Source of the DNA: CAWJLE01 sp963843645
GTDB taxonomy: Bacteria > Chloroflexota > Anaerolineae > DAOTYC01
Direction of reading: 5' to 3'
Length of the DNA stretch: 64,000 nt
Assembly: GCA_963843645.1 (NCBI GenBank)
Contig: CAWJLE010000003.1
Location: 806,001 to 870,000 of the forward strand
Shown here: one piece after another, positions 34,962 through 44,374 of the stretch
Position numbering within the stretch: the first letter of the stretch is position 1
Layout of the letters: the number at the start of each line of letters is the position of its first letter
Program-made: the position numbers and the translations under genes
The notes under the pieces: generated by a model
What the model was told of the DNA's origin: nothing
Database searches by the model: none
What the model saw: only the letters and a program-made list of their open reading frames with translations

Positions 34962-37193
34962 ATGGCCGGGAGACGCATCAATCTCTGCTTTCGTATCTTT
35001 GTTTTGTTGGTCGTGCTGTTTGCATCAAACCCTGTCGTCCCCCTCAGGCTGACCGCGGTGCATGCCTCTGCGCCGGAGCATTCAGCGGCGGAGGTGCAGG
35101 GCTCAAAGCCGGTCAACCTGGCCGCGGCAGAGAACGGCGGTCAGGTCGTGTCTGTGACAGACGAGCTCCAAGATTACCCGGCCAGCAACCTGATCGACGC
35201 CTACAAGCTGGACTACGGCGAATGGTGGACGCACGGGAATCCCTCTTTTCCCCAGACCGTCGTGGTCGCGCTCGGCACCACAGAACCGAAGGTGATCGAC
35301 AGAGTCGTGCTGAATCCGTGGACGTCAGAATGGCGCTACAGCTGGGCAAAGGACTTCTCCATCTACGTGTCGGACAGCGCTTCTGACATCAACCTGATGC
35401 ATCTCGTGGGCTCATACACGCTCGAACACGTCGGCGCCGACCAAACCTTCTCTTTCGATCCCACGCCGGCGAAGTACGTCGGGCTCGTCGTGACCTCGAA
35501 CTACGGCAGCGACCAGGCCGTCGGATTGAACGAGTTTGAGGTTTATGAGGCCACGTCAGAGACCATCGCCAGCGAGTCGCTCGCGCCAAGCGACCCAGAC
35601 GATTTGGTCGCGGCCGGCAATGGCGGCCGGATCATCGCCTGCTCCAGCACGGACCCGAACGGCAAGTGGCCCGTCGAGCACCTGATCGATGGCCGCACCG
35701 ACACGGCCGCCGGCTGGAGCTCTGCCGAAGAATTGGAGCGCGAGCAGTACGTCGTTTTCGGCTTTAAGGGCGACGCACGGCGCCTCGTCGGTCGAGTGGC
35801 GCTGAATCCCTACTCCGCCAATTACGAAGAGGACTGGGTCAAGGATTTTGAGCTACGCGGGTCAGAAACCGAGTCTGATATCGATCAGATGATGACACTG
35901 GGCAAGTTCCGTCTGACTCAGACGGCCGAAAATCAGGAATTCTCCTTCCCGCCCGTGTCTCTGCGCTACATCGCATTGATCCCACTGTCAAACTATGGCG
36001 GCACTGCCTACGCCTTGAACGAGTTCGCGGTCTACCGGGCAACGTCCGGCTCCGGTGAGCCCGAGACGGGCCTGAAGGCGGCCGAACTGCCTTCTGACGT
36101 GACTCCGTCCGAGGGCAATTTCTCCGCTCAGCCGGCGCCGCTCAGCACGACGCCCGAGCCAACTCCGATCACCTCGAGCAAAGTGCAGATCGCGGGATCG
36201 ACGATAGACAACATCGACGCTAATATCACCTACAACGATTTGCTGCCGGTCGTCTATCACCTGTATGGCCCGTTCTTCGACCCACTGGTGAAGACCGAGT
36301 TGACGAATCGCAACGACCGACCCGTCACAGTGCGGCTGGAAGCAGCCGTCAAGGGCTACACCGAAGCGGACGTCAAGACCGTGACTGTCGAGCCTGGTGG
36401 GACTTTGACGGTGGAGCAAAACCCGTCGCTCAAACCGGACGTCTTTGGGTTGTTGGTCGAAAACAGAAACGCGACGCTCTCGATCCGAGTGGACTACCTC
36501 AAAGAGGGCGAGCCCAAAGTAATTTACGACGAAACCGCGCCCGTGACCATCTGGGCGCGCGGTAATTTCCCCTGGAACGTACCGGGCTTCCACAACGGAA
36601 CAGTCTTCCTGGCCTCAATGGTGACGCCAAACGACCCGGCGATCGGTGACTTGCTGCGCACAGCCGCTGATTACATGCCTGAACACGTCATGAACCGCGG
36701 CTATCACACCGAGGACGACGCCGACCACGAAGTCTGGGAGAGAATGAAGGCCATCTACGAGGCCGTGGCTTCCTACGACGTCACCTACATCTGGTCCGGC
36801 GTCGACTTCGTGCCACAATCGGAAGAAGACCACGGCTTCACGATGCAGCGGCTCAGATGGCCGCGTGAGGTCCTGGAATCCAGGAGCGGCATGTGCGTCG
36901 AGCTGTCCTTGTTGTTTGCCTCGGCCTTTGAGGCCATCGGGCTTCGACCCATCATCATCACCATACCAGGTCACGTCTACACTGCCGTTCCCATCTCGTG
37001 GGACAGCCACACGTACTACGTTCTCGAAGGCACGATGATCGGGCGATACTCGTTCGAGGACGCCGTCCACACCGGCAACGAGGAGTTCATGGAAGCACTG
37101 GACAGCCTGGAACAGGACCAACTCGACGAGTATTTCTGGCTGGATGTCCAGGAGGAACGCGAAGAGGGTCTCGTGCCCATGCCCTGGCGTTAG
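34962..37193 (+). CDS. Large exported protein: two discoidin-like domains and a transglutaminase-like domain
   Basis: 743 residues with an N-terminal signal (MAGRRINLCFRIFVLLVVLF...). Two F5/8 type C (discoidin-like) modules (about 60-195 and 205-360) share the blocks NLIDAYKLDYGEWW / HLIDGRTDTAAGWS, VLNPW / ALNPY, WAKDFSIYVSD / WVKDFELRGSE and ALNEFAVYRA. A Pro/Thr linker leads to a beta-sandwich region (about 410-530). The last part holds a transglutaminase-like fold with Cys645 in RSGMCVELSLLFASAFEAIG, His671 in GHVYTAV and an acidic YVLEGT near 690, giving a plausible Cys-His-acid triad. It may cross-link or cleave peptides or glycoproteins while the discoidin modules hold sugar polymers; this is inference. 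It has its own promoter. Confidence 0.82.
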   Translation: MAGRRINLCFRIFVLLVVLFASNPVVPLRLTAVHASAPEHSAAEVQGSKPVNLAAAENGGQVVSVTDELQDYPASNLIDAYKLDYGEWWTHGNPSFPQTVVVALGTTEPKVIDRVVLNPWTSEWRYSWAKDFSIYVSDSASDINLMHLVGSYTLEHVGADQTFSFDPTPAKYVGLVVTSNYGSDQAVGLNEFEVYEATSETIASESLAPSDPDDLVAAGNGGRIIACSSTDPNGKWPVEHLIDGRTDTAAGWSSAEELEREQYVVFGFKGDARRLVGRVALNPYSANYEEDWVKDFELRGSETESDIDQMMTLGKFRLTQTAENQEFSFPPVSLRYIALIPLSNYGGTAYALNEFAVYRATSGSGEPETGLKAAELPSDVTPSEGNFSAQPAPLSTTPEPTPITSSKVQIAGSTIDNIDANITYNDLLPVVYHLYGPFFDPLVKTELTNRNDRPVTVRLEAAVKGYTEADVKTVTVEPGGTLTVEQNPSLKPDVFGLLVENRNATLSIRVDYLKEGEPKVIYDETAPVTIWARGNFPWNVPGFHNGTVFLASMVTPNDPAIGDLLRTAADYMPEHVMNRGYHTEDDADHEVWERMKAIYEAVASYDVTYIWSGVDFVPQSEEDHGFTMQRLRWPREVLESRSGMCVELSLLFASAFEAIGLRPIIITIPGHVYTAVPISWDSHTYYVLEGTMIGRYSFEDAVHTGNEEFMEALDSLEQDQLDEYFWLDVQEEREEGLVPMPWR

Positions 37194-37609
37194 TCGCCGC
37201 CGTCCCTCGAAATCATGGCGTAGCGACCCGCTGGAGGACGGTCTGACCGATTCATCCGTCGGCCTCTCGGCCTGGATCGTGCAGAGCGTTGGACGGATAT
37301 GCCGCGCGGCGGACATTTCGGAGAACAGGAAGAGCCGGAATTGTTCGCGGCGGACATCCGCATTTTCTTCCATCCTCTGCGCCAATCGCTCCAGCGCCAC
37401 CACAACCGTCGACACAATAGCCACTTCTGGCACGGCGCGCGGCGTCTCGACATCGAGGCGCCGCGCTTCGTGCCATGACCTCAAGCATGCATTACGCCCC
37501 AACGGATACCATCAGACCTCAGGCCGCAGACAACATGACGCAGCAGCGGACGTGTCTGCCGGTTGTCGAGGTTTGCAGTCACTTATGCCAATCATTCTTG
37601 TCATAAGTC
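37194..37609. other. Intergenic stretch, no gene seen
   Basis: About 415 bases between the transglutaminase gene and the ribose-type importer promoter. I see no terminator with a T-tract and no convincing coding frame; a small repeat-like ATTCTTGTCATAAGTCTTGACA lies at the promoter edge. Confidence 0.5.
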
Positions 37610-37638
37610 TTGACATGTGTCCTGGCAAGTAGTATGAT
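37610..37638 (+). promoter_or_regulatory. Promoter of the ribose-type importer operon
   Basis: TTGACA (37610-37615), 17-base spacer, TATGAT (37633-37638): near consensus. Leader of about 130 bases before the binding-protein ATG. Confidence 0.82.
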
Positions 37639-37771
37639 ATGTATAGCCAGGCAGTGGACGTCGCCGGTCCAACCAACTGGAGCTCTTGACGAGCCACTCT
37701 CCACCGAGACCGTCGGGGGCTTCCCCTGCTCTTGGCTTGCATTACATCACAAATCAAGGAGGATTTGTCCG

Positions 37772-38803
37772 ATGAAAGCGAAGACGCTTTTTGCGTTTCT
37801 CGCAGCATTTGGCATGGTCGCCATGCTGGTGAGTATCCCCGCAGTTCAGGCCGCTCCGGCTCCGCAGAAACTGACCTTCGGCATAGTAGTGAAAACAGAA
37901 GTCAACGATCCGTTCCAGGTTACGATGGCCACGACAGCCCAGAAGGAAGCCCAGAAGTTAGGCGCTACGGCTCTCGTCGAGGCTCCACCAAGCAACTCCG
38001 ACGTCCAGGCTCAGCAAGCCATCGTGGAAGACCTGATCCAGCGCAAGGTCAACGGCATACTTCTGGCGCCTGTGGACACACAGGCCATGAAAGCTTCTAT
38101 GGCCGAGGCAGCTAAGGCCGGCATTCCGGTCGTCCTTTTCGACTCCAACCCTATTGCCGGTGCTCAGTTTGTGACCGCCATCGGTACTGACAACAAGAAG
38201 GCCGCCGCGATCGCCGCCGACTACCTCATCAAGAAGTTTGACGGCAAAGCCAAAGTGGCTCAGCTTGAAGGCCAACCGGGCGATCAGAACGCACTCTATC
38301 GTGCGCAAGGTTTCGCCAATGAGCTGAAGACGGCGCCCGGCATGCAGCTCGTTGCCGACCAGACAGGTCACTGGACGACCGCCGGAGCTGAAGCAGCCAT
38401 GGAAAACATCCTGACCGCGCACCCCGACTTGCAGGCAGTCTTCGCAGCCAGCGATGAGATGGGTCTCGGCGCGGTCCAGGCCATCAAAGCCGCCGGCAAG
38501 ATCGGCAAGATCACGATCGTCACTTTCGACGGGTTGCCTGACGGCGTCAAACTCATCGAGCAGGGTATCAGCGATGGTGACGTTGCTCAGTTCCCGACCA
38601 AGATGGGCACGATGGGCATCGACATTCTGGACCAAATCGCGACTGGCCAGAAGAAAGCTTCCGATTTCCCTAGCTACATCGACTCTGGCGCCGAATTGGT
38701 GACGCCGCAGCTCGCCAGCACCTACCTGCAGCAGACGTTCGGAATCGCTCCGGCGCAACCGGAGAAAGGGGTCAGCGCCCCGGCAGGTACCCCGTCGAAG
38801 TAA
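37772..38803 (+). CDS. Ribose-type (RbsB-like) sugar-binding protein
   Basis: 343 residues from the ATG at 37772 after AAGGAGG. A signal peptide (MKAKTLFAFLAAFGMVAML..., cleavage near VQAAP) has no lipobox. The type I periplasmic-binding fold is clear: KLTFGIVVKTEVNDPFQVTM, SNSDVQAQQAIVEDLI, GILLAPVDTQAM, VVLFDSNPIAG, GQPGDQNALYRAQGF and VFAASDEMGLGAVQA. The blocks around NDPF and SDEMGLGA are ligand-pocket positions in RbsB. It is the first gene of a three-gene importer (binding protein, double ATPase, permease). Ribose, another pentose or a polyol are all possible ligands. Confidence 0.9.
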   Translation: MKAKTLFAFLAAFGMVAMLVSIPAVQAAPAPQKLTFGIVVKTEVNDPFQVTMATTAQKEAQKLGATALVEAPPSNSDVQAQQAIVEDLIQRKVNGILLAPVDTQAMKASMAEAAKAGIPVVLFDSNPIAGAQFVTAIGTDNKKAAAIAADYLIKKFDGKAKVAQLEGQPGDQNALYRAQGFANELKTAPGMQLVADQTGHWTTAGAEAAMENILTAHPDLQAVFAASDEMGLGAVQAIKAAGKIGKITIVTFDGLPDGVKLIEQGISDGDVAQFPTKMGTMGIDILDQIATGQKKASDFPSYIDSGAELVTPQLASTYLQQTFGIAPAQPEKGVSAPAGTPSK

Positions 38804-38977
38804 GTGTATTCGATACGTAGGGGCGATTCCATCTGGAGTCGCCTCTACGTCCCGGACGCGACGGAAGTCCGCAACCCAGCCGGACGTTCACAGAAGGTCC
38901 GGCGCCGGTTCAATACCTCACGGCGAGGAAGGGAGCGGTACTCGCGTCGCAGTGACGCCGATATAGGAGATCAAGTC

Positions 38978-40504
38978 GTGGCTGAACGCGATGTCATTCT
39001 GGAAATGAGGGAAATATCCAAGTCCTTTCCGGGCGTACAGGCCCTCGACAGGGTCAGCCTGCTTGTCAAGCGGGGCGAGGTGCACTGTTTGCTCGGTGAA
39101 AACGGAGCGGGCAAATCCACTCTCATCAAGATCCTCGCGGGTGCTTATCAGCGCGATGAAGGGGAGATTCTCATTCGCGGCCAGAGGGTCGATCACCTCG
39201 ATCCTCACATTGCGCAGCGACTGGGGATCAGCGTGATCTATCAGGAGCTCGAGCTGGTGCCCTACATGACGGTGGCCGAGAATATCATGCTCGGCCGCGA
39301 ACCAAGCGGTTGGCCTGGGGGCTTTCTCAGTCTTCGCAAGATGGATCGCGAGGTCCGCCGCATACTCGACAACCTGGGGGTGGATGTCGACCCTGACATC
39401 CCAGTGAAAGATCTCGGTGTGGCCCAGCAGCAAATGACCGAAATCGCCAAGGCCTTGTCGCGCAACGCGGAGATCATCGTCATGGACGAGCCGACCTCAG
39501 CCCTGACCGACCAGGAGATCCCTCAGCTGTTCGAAGCGATCCGCCGGCTACAGCAGCAGGGCCGCTCCGTCATCTACATCTCACATCGTCTGCAGGAGCT
39601 GTTCGAGATCGGCGACGTTGCAACCATCCTGCGAGACGGGAAGCTCGTCGGCCAGGTCGAAGTTGAAAACACTCCCATGGAGAAGCTCATCACCATGATG
39701 GTCGGCCGCCAGTTGAAAGAGAAATTCCCCAAGGAGCAGGTCGAAATTGGAGATGAGCTTCTGCGCGTGGTCAATTTGAGCCGCAGCGGGGTGCTTCACG
39801 ACGTCAACCTGACCGTCAGAAAGGGAGAGATTCTCGGCATAGCGGGCCTGATCGGGTCGGGGCGGACCGAAGCCGCTCGCGCGATTTTTGGCGCCGACTC
39901 GATTGATTCCGGAGAGATTTTCGTCGACGGCCACCAGGTGAACATCAAGTCGCCCGTCGATGCGGTGCGCGCCGGCGTCGGATTCCTGACCGAGGATCGT
40001 AAAGCGCAGGGACTGGTTCTCATCGAGTCCGTGCAAAACAATATCACGCTTGCTTCCCTGTCCCAATTCTCACCGAAAACGTTCATCGACCGGCGAGCGG
40101 AAACCCAGACGGCCGAGCGTCTGGTCGGCAGCCTCGGAATCAAGACGCCCACACTGGCTCAGCCTGTTCAGTTTCTGAGCGGCGGCAATCAACAAAAAGT
40201 CGTTGTGGCCAAGTGGCTGTGCAGCCGCTCGAGGGTGCTGATATTCGACGAACCGACTCGCGGCATCGACGTCGGAGCAAAAGTGGAGGTCTACCAACTG
40301 ATGAACGAGTTGGTCCGTCAGGGAGTCGGCATCATCATGATCTCCTCGGAGCTCCCCGAAATCCTCGGCATGAGCGATCGCATCGTGGTCATGCGTGAGG
40401 GGCGAGTCGCGGCTGAATTCAGCCGCGAAGACGCGACGCAAGAGAACTTATTGGCGGCCGCCCTCCGGCCCGCCGATCATCGTCAATACTCCGATCGATT
40501 GTAA
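38978..40504 (+). CDS. Sugar ABC transporter ATPase with two nucleotide-binding domains (RbsA/XylG-like)
   Basis: 508 residues from the GTG at 38978, eight bases after AGGAG; the frame is open upstream but without start signals. The first ATPase half has Walker A GENGAGKST, signature LGVAQQQMTEIAKAL and Walker B IIVMDEPTSALT. The second half has the degenerate P-loop GLIGSGRTE, signature LSGGNQQKVVVAKWL and Walker B VLIFDEPTRGID. This asymmetric arrangement is normal for the CUT2 family. It lies 174 bases after the binding protein and 18 bases before the permease. A cytoplasmic subunit that drives uptake. Confidence 0.92.
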   Translation: MAERDVILEMREISKSFPGVQALDRVSLLVKRGEVHCLLGENGAGKSTLIKILAGAYQRDEGEILIRGQRVDHLDPHIAQRLGISVIYQELELVPYMTVAENIMLGREPSGWPGGFLSLRKMDREVRRILDNLGVDVDPDIPVKDLGVAQQQMTEIAKALSRNAEIIVMDEPTSALTDQEIPQLFEAIRRLQQQGRSVIYISHRLQELFEIGDVATILRDGKLVGQVEVENTPMEKLITMMVGRQLKEKFPKEQVEIGDELLRVVNLSRSGVLHDVNLTVRKGEILGIAGLIGSGRTEAARAIFGADSIDSGEIFVDGHQVNIKSPVDAVRAGVGFLTEDRKAQGLVLIESVQNNITLASLSQFSPKTFIDRRAETQTAERLVGSLGIKTPTLAQPVQFLSGGNQQKVVVAKWLCSRSRVLIFDEPTRGIDVGAKVEVYQLMNELVRQGVGIIMISSELPEILGMSDRIVVMREGRVAAEFSREDATQENLLAAALRPADHRQYSDRL

Positions 40505-40522
40505 GGAGCGTGAGCTTCCATC

Positions 40523-41497
40523 ATGGATACGACGTCTTCAAAAAAGAAAAAGAAGGCCGAAAAGCGGCGCAGCATCTGGGTCGGCATTGGGAGCCAGGTC
40601 GCCGCATTGATGGGCCTGATTCTCATCGCCATCATTTTAACCATTCTGTCACCGTATTTCTTCACTCTGTCGAACTTCTTTAACATCTCCCGCCAGGCCG
40701 CGGTTATCACCATCGTCGCCATAGGCGAGACGTTCGTCATCTTGACTGCCGGCATCGACCTGTCCGTCGGTTCTCTCGTGACCCTCAGTTCCGTGTCGAT
40801 GGCGTTGGTCATGATTGATTATGGCAACATCCTGGAGGGGGTGCTGCTCGGCCTGGCCGTTGGTGTGGGTCTGGGCGTGATCAACGGCCTTCTGGTCACG
40901 AAAGCGGACCTGCCTCCCTTCATCGTTACGCTGGGCATGCTGGGCATCGCGGAGGGCGTGGCGCTGGTGATCACGTTTGGCCAGACCATGTACGGACTGC
41001 CCCCCGCTTTTCAGTTCCTCGGACAGGGCAACATTCTGGGCATACCCACGCCGTTGGTTGTGCTTTTGGTCGTCTTCGTAGTCTTTCACGTGCTCCTGAC
41101 GTACAATCGCCTGGGCCGCTACTTCATAGCCATCGGCGGCAACCAGGAGGCAACCCGCCTGTCCGGCGTGAATGTCGATGCCGTCAAGATCTCCGCCTAC
41201 GCGATCAGTGGCTTTCTGGCGGCCATCGGCGGGATCGTCCTTTCGGCGCGCATCAACTCGGCGCACCCGGCCGAGGGTCAGGGCTACGAGCTTGACGCCA
41301 TTGCCGCCGCGGTTATTGGTGGTACGAGTTTGATGGGTGGTCAGGGCACCATCGTGGGCACGATCATCGGCTCGTTCCTGATGGCAGTCATTCGCAACGG
41401 GCTGAATCTGCTGAACGTCAATTCATTCTGGCAGCAGATCGTCATCGGGCTGGTCATCATCGCAGCAGTCTGGTTGGACCGCGCTCGGAGACGATGA
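40523..41497 (+). CDS. Sugar ABC transporter permease (RbsC-like)
   Basis: 324 residues. A Lys-rich N-terminus (SSKKKKKAEKRRS) stays in the cytoplasm; eight to ten helices follow. CUT2 permease signatures are AIGETFVILTAGIDLSVGSLVTLSS, GLLVTKADLPPFIVTLGML, FIAIGGNQEATRLSGVNVD and AAAVIGGTSLMGGQGTIVGT. A GGAG site precedes the ATG. It ends the operon, followed by a very strong hairpin terminator. It forms the transmembrane channel, probably as a homodimer, with the RbsA-like ATPase. Confidence 0.92.
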   Translation: MDTTSSKKKKKAEKRRSIWVGIGSQVAALMGLILIAIILTILSPYFFTLSNFFNISRQAAVITIVAIGETFVILTAGIDLSVGSLVTLSSVSMALVMIDYGNILEGVLLGLAVGVGLGVINGLLVTKADLPPFIVTLGMLGIAEGVALVITFGQTMYGLPPAFQFLGQGNILGIPTPLVVLLVVFVVFHVLLTYNRLGRYFIAIGGNQEATRLSGVNVDAVKISAYAISGFLAAIGGIVLSARINSAHPAEGQGYELDAIAAAVIGGTSLMGGQGTIVGTIIGSFLMAVIRNGLNLLNVNSFWQQIVIGLVIIAAVWLDRARRR

Positions 41498-41529
41498 GCC
41501 GTGACGGGCAAGCTTGCCTGGTATTTGAG

Positions 41530-41599
41530 CATAGTCCAATTTGGGTGCGAGGCGCGGCGGCCTCACGGCGGCCGCCGCGCCTCGCACCCAAATTGGACT
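41530..41599 (+). terminator. Exceptionally strong hairpin terminator after the ribose-type operon
   Basis: About 30-bp perfect arms (41531-41560 with 41570-41599), nine-base loop, followed by TATCTTCTTTT. It insulates this operon from the next promoter, which starts 20 bases later. Confidence 0.88.
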
Positions 41600-41620
41600 A
41601 TATCTTCTTTTAAAAACACC

Positions 41621-41649
41621 CTTGACACATCATCGAGTTAGTGATACAC
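41621..41649 (+). promoter_or_regulatory. Promoter of the second carbohydrate importer operon
   Basis: TTGACA (41621-41626), 17-base spacer, TACACT (41644-41649). The leader to the ATG at 41987 is about 330 bases. I recognise no riboswitch or small gene in it, but its length leaves room for RNA control. Confidence 0.75.
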
Positions 41650-41986
41650 TATTTTTAGCTTATTCGCAATACCTCTCACGCGCGCGTTGGCGCCACGCTG
41701 TTCATTCTGTCCATGAACCTGCCCCGCCTATCGCTACCAATCGAAGCCTGAATCGAAACCACCGTCGTCGAAGCGAATCCCTGTCAGGCATCTCCCAGCG
41801 CTAGCACTTTGTAACATTCAAGAGCGCGATTACCATTCGACCCCTGAGTCTTCTGCCGGCGGACGGCAACGAGCCGGCTGAGGCAATCTCTGATACGTGG
41901 GAGAGGAGGTGAGCGATCCTTCCAATACTTCGTTTGCGTTCGTTGGCTCAGTCGGTCTTCTCCGCCTGCTGCGAAAGGAGTAAGTC

Positions 41987-43349
41987 ATGAAGAAGACACT
42001 GTTCGTCATCGTTTCGCTGGTCCTCGTTGCGAGCTACACTCTGCCACTGGCCCCTGTCGCCAGCGGGCAGAATCCGGTTTCGATCACCGTCACCGTCGTA
42101 AACAACCCCGATCAACGGAGACTGCTGGAGCTAACGGACAAGTTCACCGCGCAATACCCGAACATCCACGTCGATTTTCTCATGCTGCCGGAGAACGAGC
42201 TACGCGACCGAGTCACCACAGACATCACGACCAAGGCCGGCTCGTTCGACGTGGTCCAGATCGGCAACTATGAGACGCCTACCTGGGGGAAAAATGGTTG
42301 GCTGGCAGCCATCGACGATCTCATGACAGCCAACCCGAAGAACGTCCAGCCCAACTACGACGTACAGGACCTGCTCCAGCCCATCCGAACGGCGCTGTCC
42401 TACAACAGCAAGATGTACGCCCTGCCGTTCTACGGGGAATCCAGCATGACGTATTACAACACCAAGATGTTCCAGGCGGCCGGACTCACTATGCCCGCGG
42501 AACCTACCTGGGACCAGATCCGCCAGTTCGCCTGCCAGCTGCACAAGCCAGACCAGCAGCAATATGGCATCGCGCTGCGCGGCCTGCCAGGCTGGGGCGA
42601 GGTGATGGCGCCGCTGGATACTGTCGTCAACACGTTCGGCGGCGATTGGTTCGACATGAACTGGACGCCGCAGCTCACCTCGACCGCCTGGAGCAACGCC
42701 GTCAACTTCTACGTCGACCTGCTCCAGAAGTGTGGCGTGCCCGGCGCAGCGAACAATGGCTTCTCCGAGTCGTTGACCGTGATGGCGCAAGGCCAGGCTG
42801 CGATGTGGGTGGACGCGACCGTGGGCGGCAGGCTTCCTGGAGGACCCCAGCCAGTCCAAAGTCGTGGGCGATGTCGGCTTCGTCATGGCGCCTTATGATA
42901 CGGTGAAGAAGGGCTACCACTGGCTGTGGAGCTGGGCCTACGCTATTCCAACCACCAGTAAGCACCAGGCTGAAGCGCTGCAGTTCATCACGTGGGCGAC
43001 CAGCAAAGACTACATCAATCTGGTCGGCCAGACTTATGGCTGGACGGTAGTGCCGCCCGGCACGCGCACCTCGACCTACCAGAACGCGGATTACAAGAAA
43101 GCGGCGTCCGCCTTTGCCGACGTGACGCTAAAGTCGATCCAGACCGCAGATCCCACGGATGCGACCGCCGAAAAGGTGCCGTACGTCGGCATCCAGTTCG
43201 TCGGCATCCCGGAATTTCAGGGCTTCGGCACCGACGTGTCGAAGCAGATATCCGCGGCCATTGCCGGCTCGGAAACCGTCACGCAGGCCCTCCAGACGAG
43301 CCAGGAGCTCGTCACGAGAGCAATGAAAGAAGCCGGCTACATCAAATAG
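41987..43349 (+). CDS. Carbohydrate ABC transporter binding protein, family 1 (one frameshift)
   Basis: Starts at the ATG at 41987 behind AAAGGAG. A signal peptide (MKKTLFVIVSLVLVASYTL..., cleavage near ASGQ) is followed by the family 1 pattern: QRRLLELTDKFTAQYPNIHVDFL, TKAGSFDVVQIGNYETP, YALPFYGESSMTYYNTKMF and GWGEVMAPLDTVVNTFGG. One extra base near 42830 breaks the frame after ATVGG; removing it gives GFLEDPSQSKVVGDVGFVMAPYDT and a normal protein of about 453 residues. This group is close to sorbitol/mannitol- and mannose-type binding proteins (SmoE-like), and the neighbouring catabolic genes would fit a polyol or keto-sugar. Ligand assignment is inference. Confidence 0.83.
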
Positions 43350-43387
43350 CGGCCGGCGGATCACAGCCCGTCGTCACGAGACTTTCG

Positions 43388-43418
43388 GCGGCGGGGGTCG
43401 GCGAAACGCCCCCGCCGC
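43388..43418 (+). terminator. GC-rich hairpin between binding protein and permease
   Basis: Perfect 10-bp arms (43388-43397 with 43409-43418), no T-tract. Like the hairpin at 12088, it probably raises binding-protein mRNA relative to permease mRNA. Confidence 0.6.
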
Positions 43419-43442
43419 TCTCACATCAAGAGATAGCCCACT

Positions 43443-44374
43443 ATGACGACTGAAACCAGCCTGCCCAAAGTACAAGCTGCTGCTGCACCCCCGCCACCGA
43501 CCGCGATGCGCTGGAGGTCATGGCTGACGCGACCTGCCATCGTCTACCTGATCATCGTGACCCAGGCTCCGGTCCTGTTTACGCTGTACTACAGCACGAC
43601 GAACTGGAATCTGCTTCGCCCTCTGAGCACGCGCGCTGTCGGGCTCGCCAACTACCGGGCCTTCTTCACGGACCCGGAAACTGCCACGAATCATGTGGAA
43701 CACCGTCGTGTTCTCATTCTCGGTCGTCATCTTGTCCCTGGTTTTCGGGATGATTCTAGCGTTGCTGCTCTCGCGGGACTTCCGGGGCCGCGGAGTGGCG
43801 CGCACTCTCCTGATCACGCCCTTCCTGGTCATGCCGACCGTTTCGGCGGTGATGTGGAAGGACATGCTGTTCAACCCTATATTCGGCCTGATTCCGTCAT
43901 TCTTGGCCGGATTTGGATTGCCGCGCGTGGACTTCGTCAATCAGTATCCAATGGCATCCGTCGTCGCCATCGTCACCTGGGAGTGGACGCCCTTCATGAT
44001 GCTGATTCTGCTGGCCGGCCTGCAGTCTCTGGAACAAGAGCATGTGGAGGCGGCACAGATCGACGGGGCCGGGCCTCTCACGATCTTTCGCTACGTGATC
44101 CTGCCCCACCTGACCCGCTACGTTGAGATCGGCGTGCTGCTCGAGACCCTGTTTGTGTTGAACATTTTCGGCGAAATCTACATCACCACGTCCGGCGGGC
44201 CGGCCGACTACACCACTACCCTTACGTTCAATATCTTCCTGGAAGCGTTCTCCCGCTGGAACGTGGGGCGCGCCAGCGCCTGGGGGGTGTTCGCAGTCAT
44301 TCTGGCCAACATCATTATGCTGCTATTCCTGCGAAATCATTCGTGGCGAGACGCCGGAAAAGGAGGCCGCATGA
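43443..44374 (+). CDS. Carbohydrate ABC transporter permease 1 (two frameshifts)
   Basis: Begins at the ATG at 43443 with a Pro/Ala-rich cytoplasmic tail, then helix RPAIVYLIIVTQAPVLFTLYY. An extra base near 43689 interrupts PETATIMWNTVVFSFSVVILSL. The coupling loop is HVEAAQIDGAGPLTIFRYVILPHL. A second extra base near 44338 hides the natural end (LRNIRGETPEKEAA), whose TGA at 44372-44374 overlaps the ATG of the next permease. Uncorrected, the frame reads straight into that gene and mimics a fused permease. With corrections it is a normal six-helix MalF/UgpA-type subunit of about 309 residues. Confidence 0.83.
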
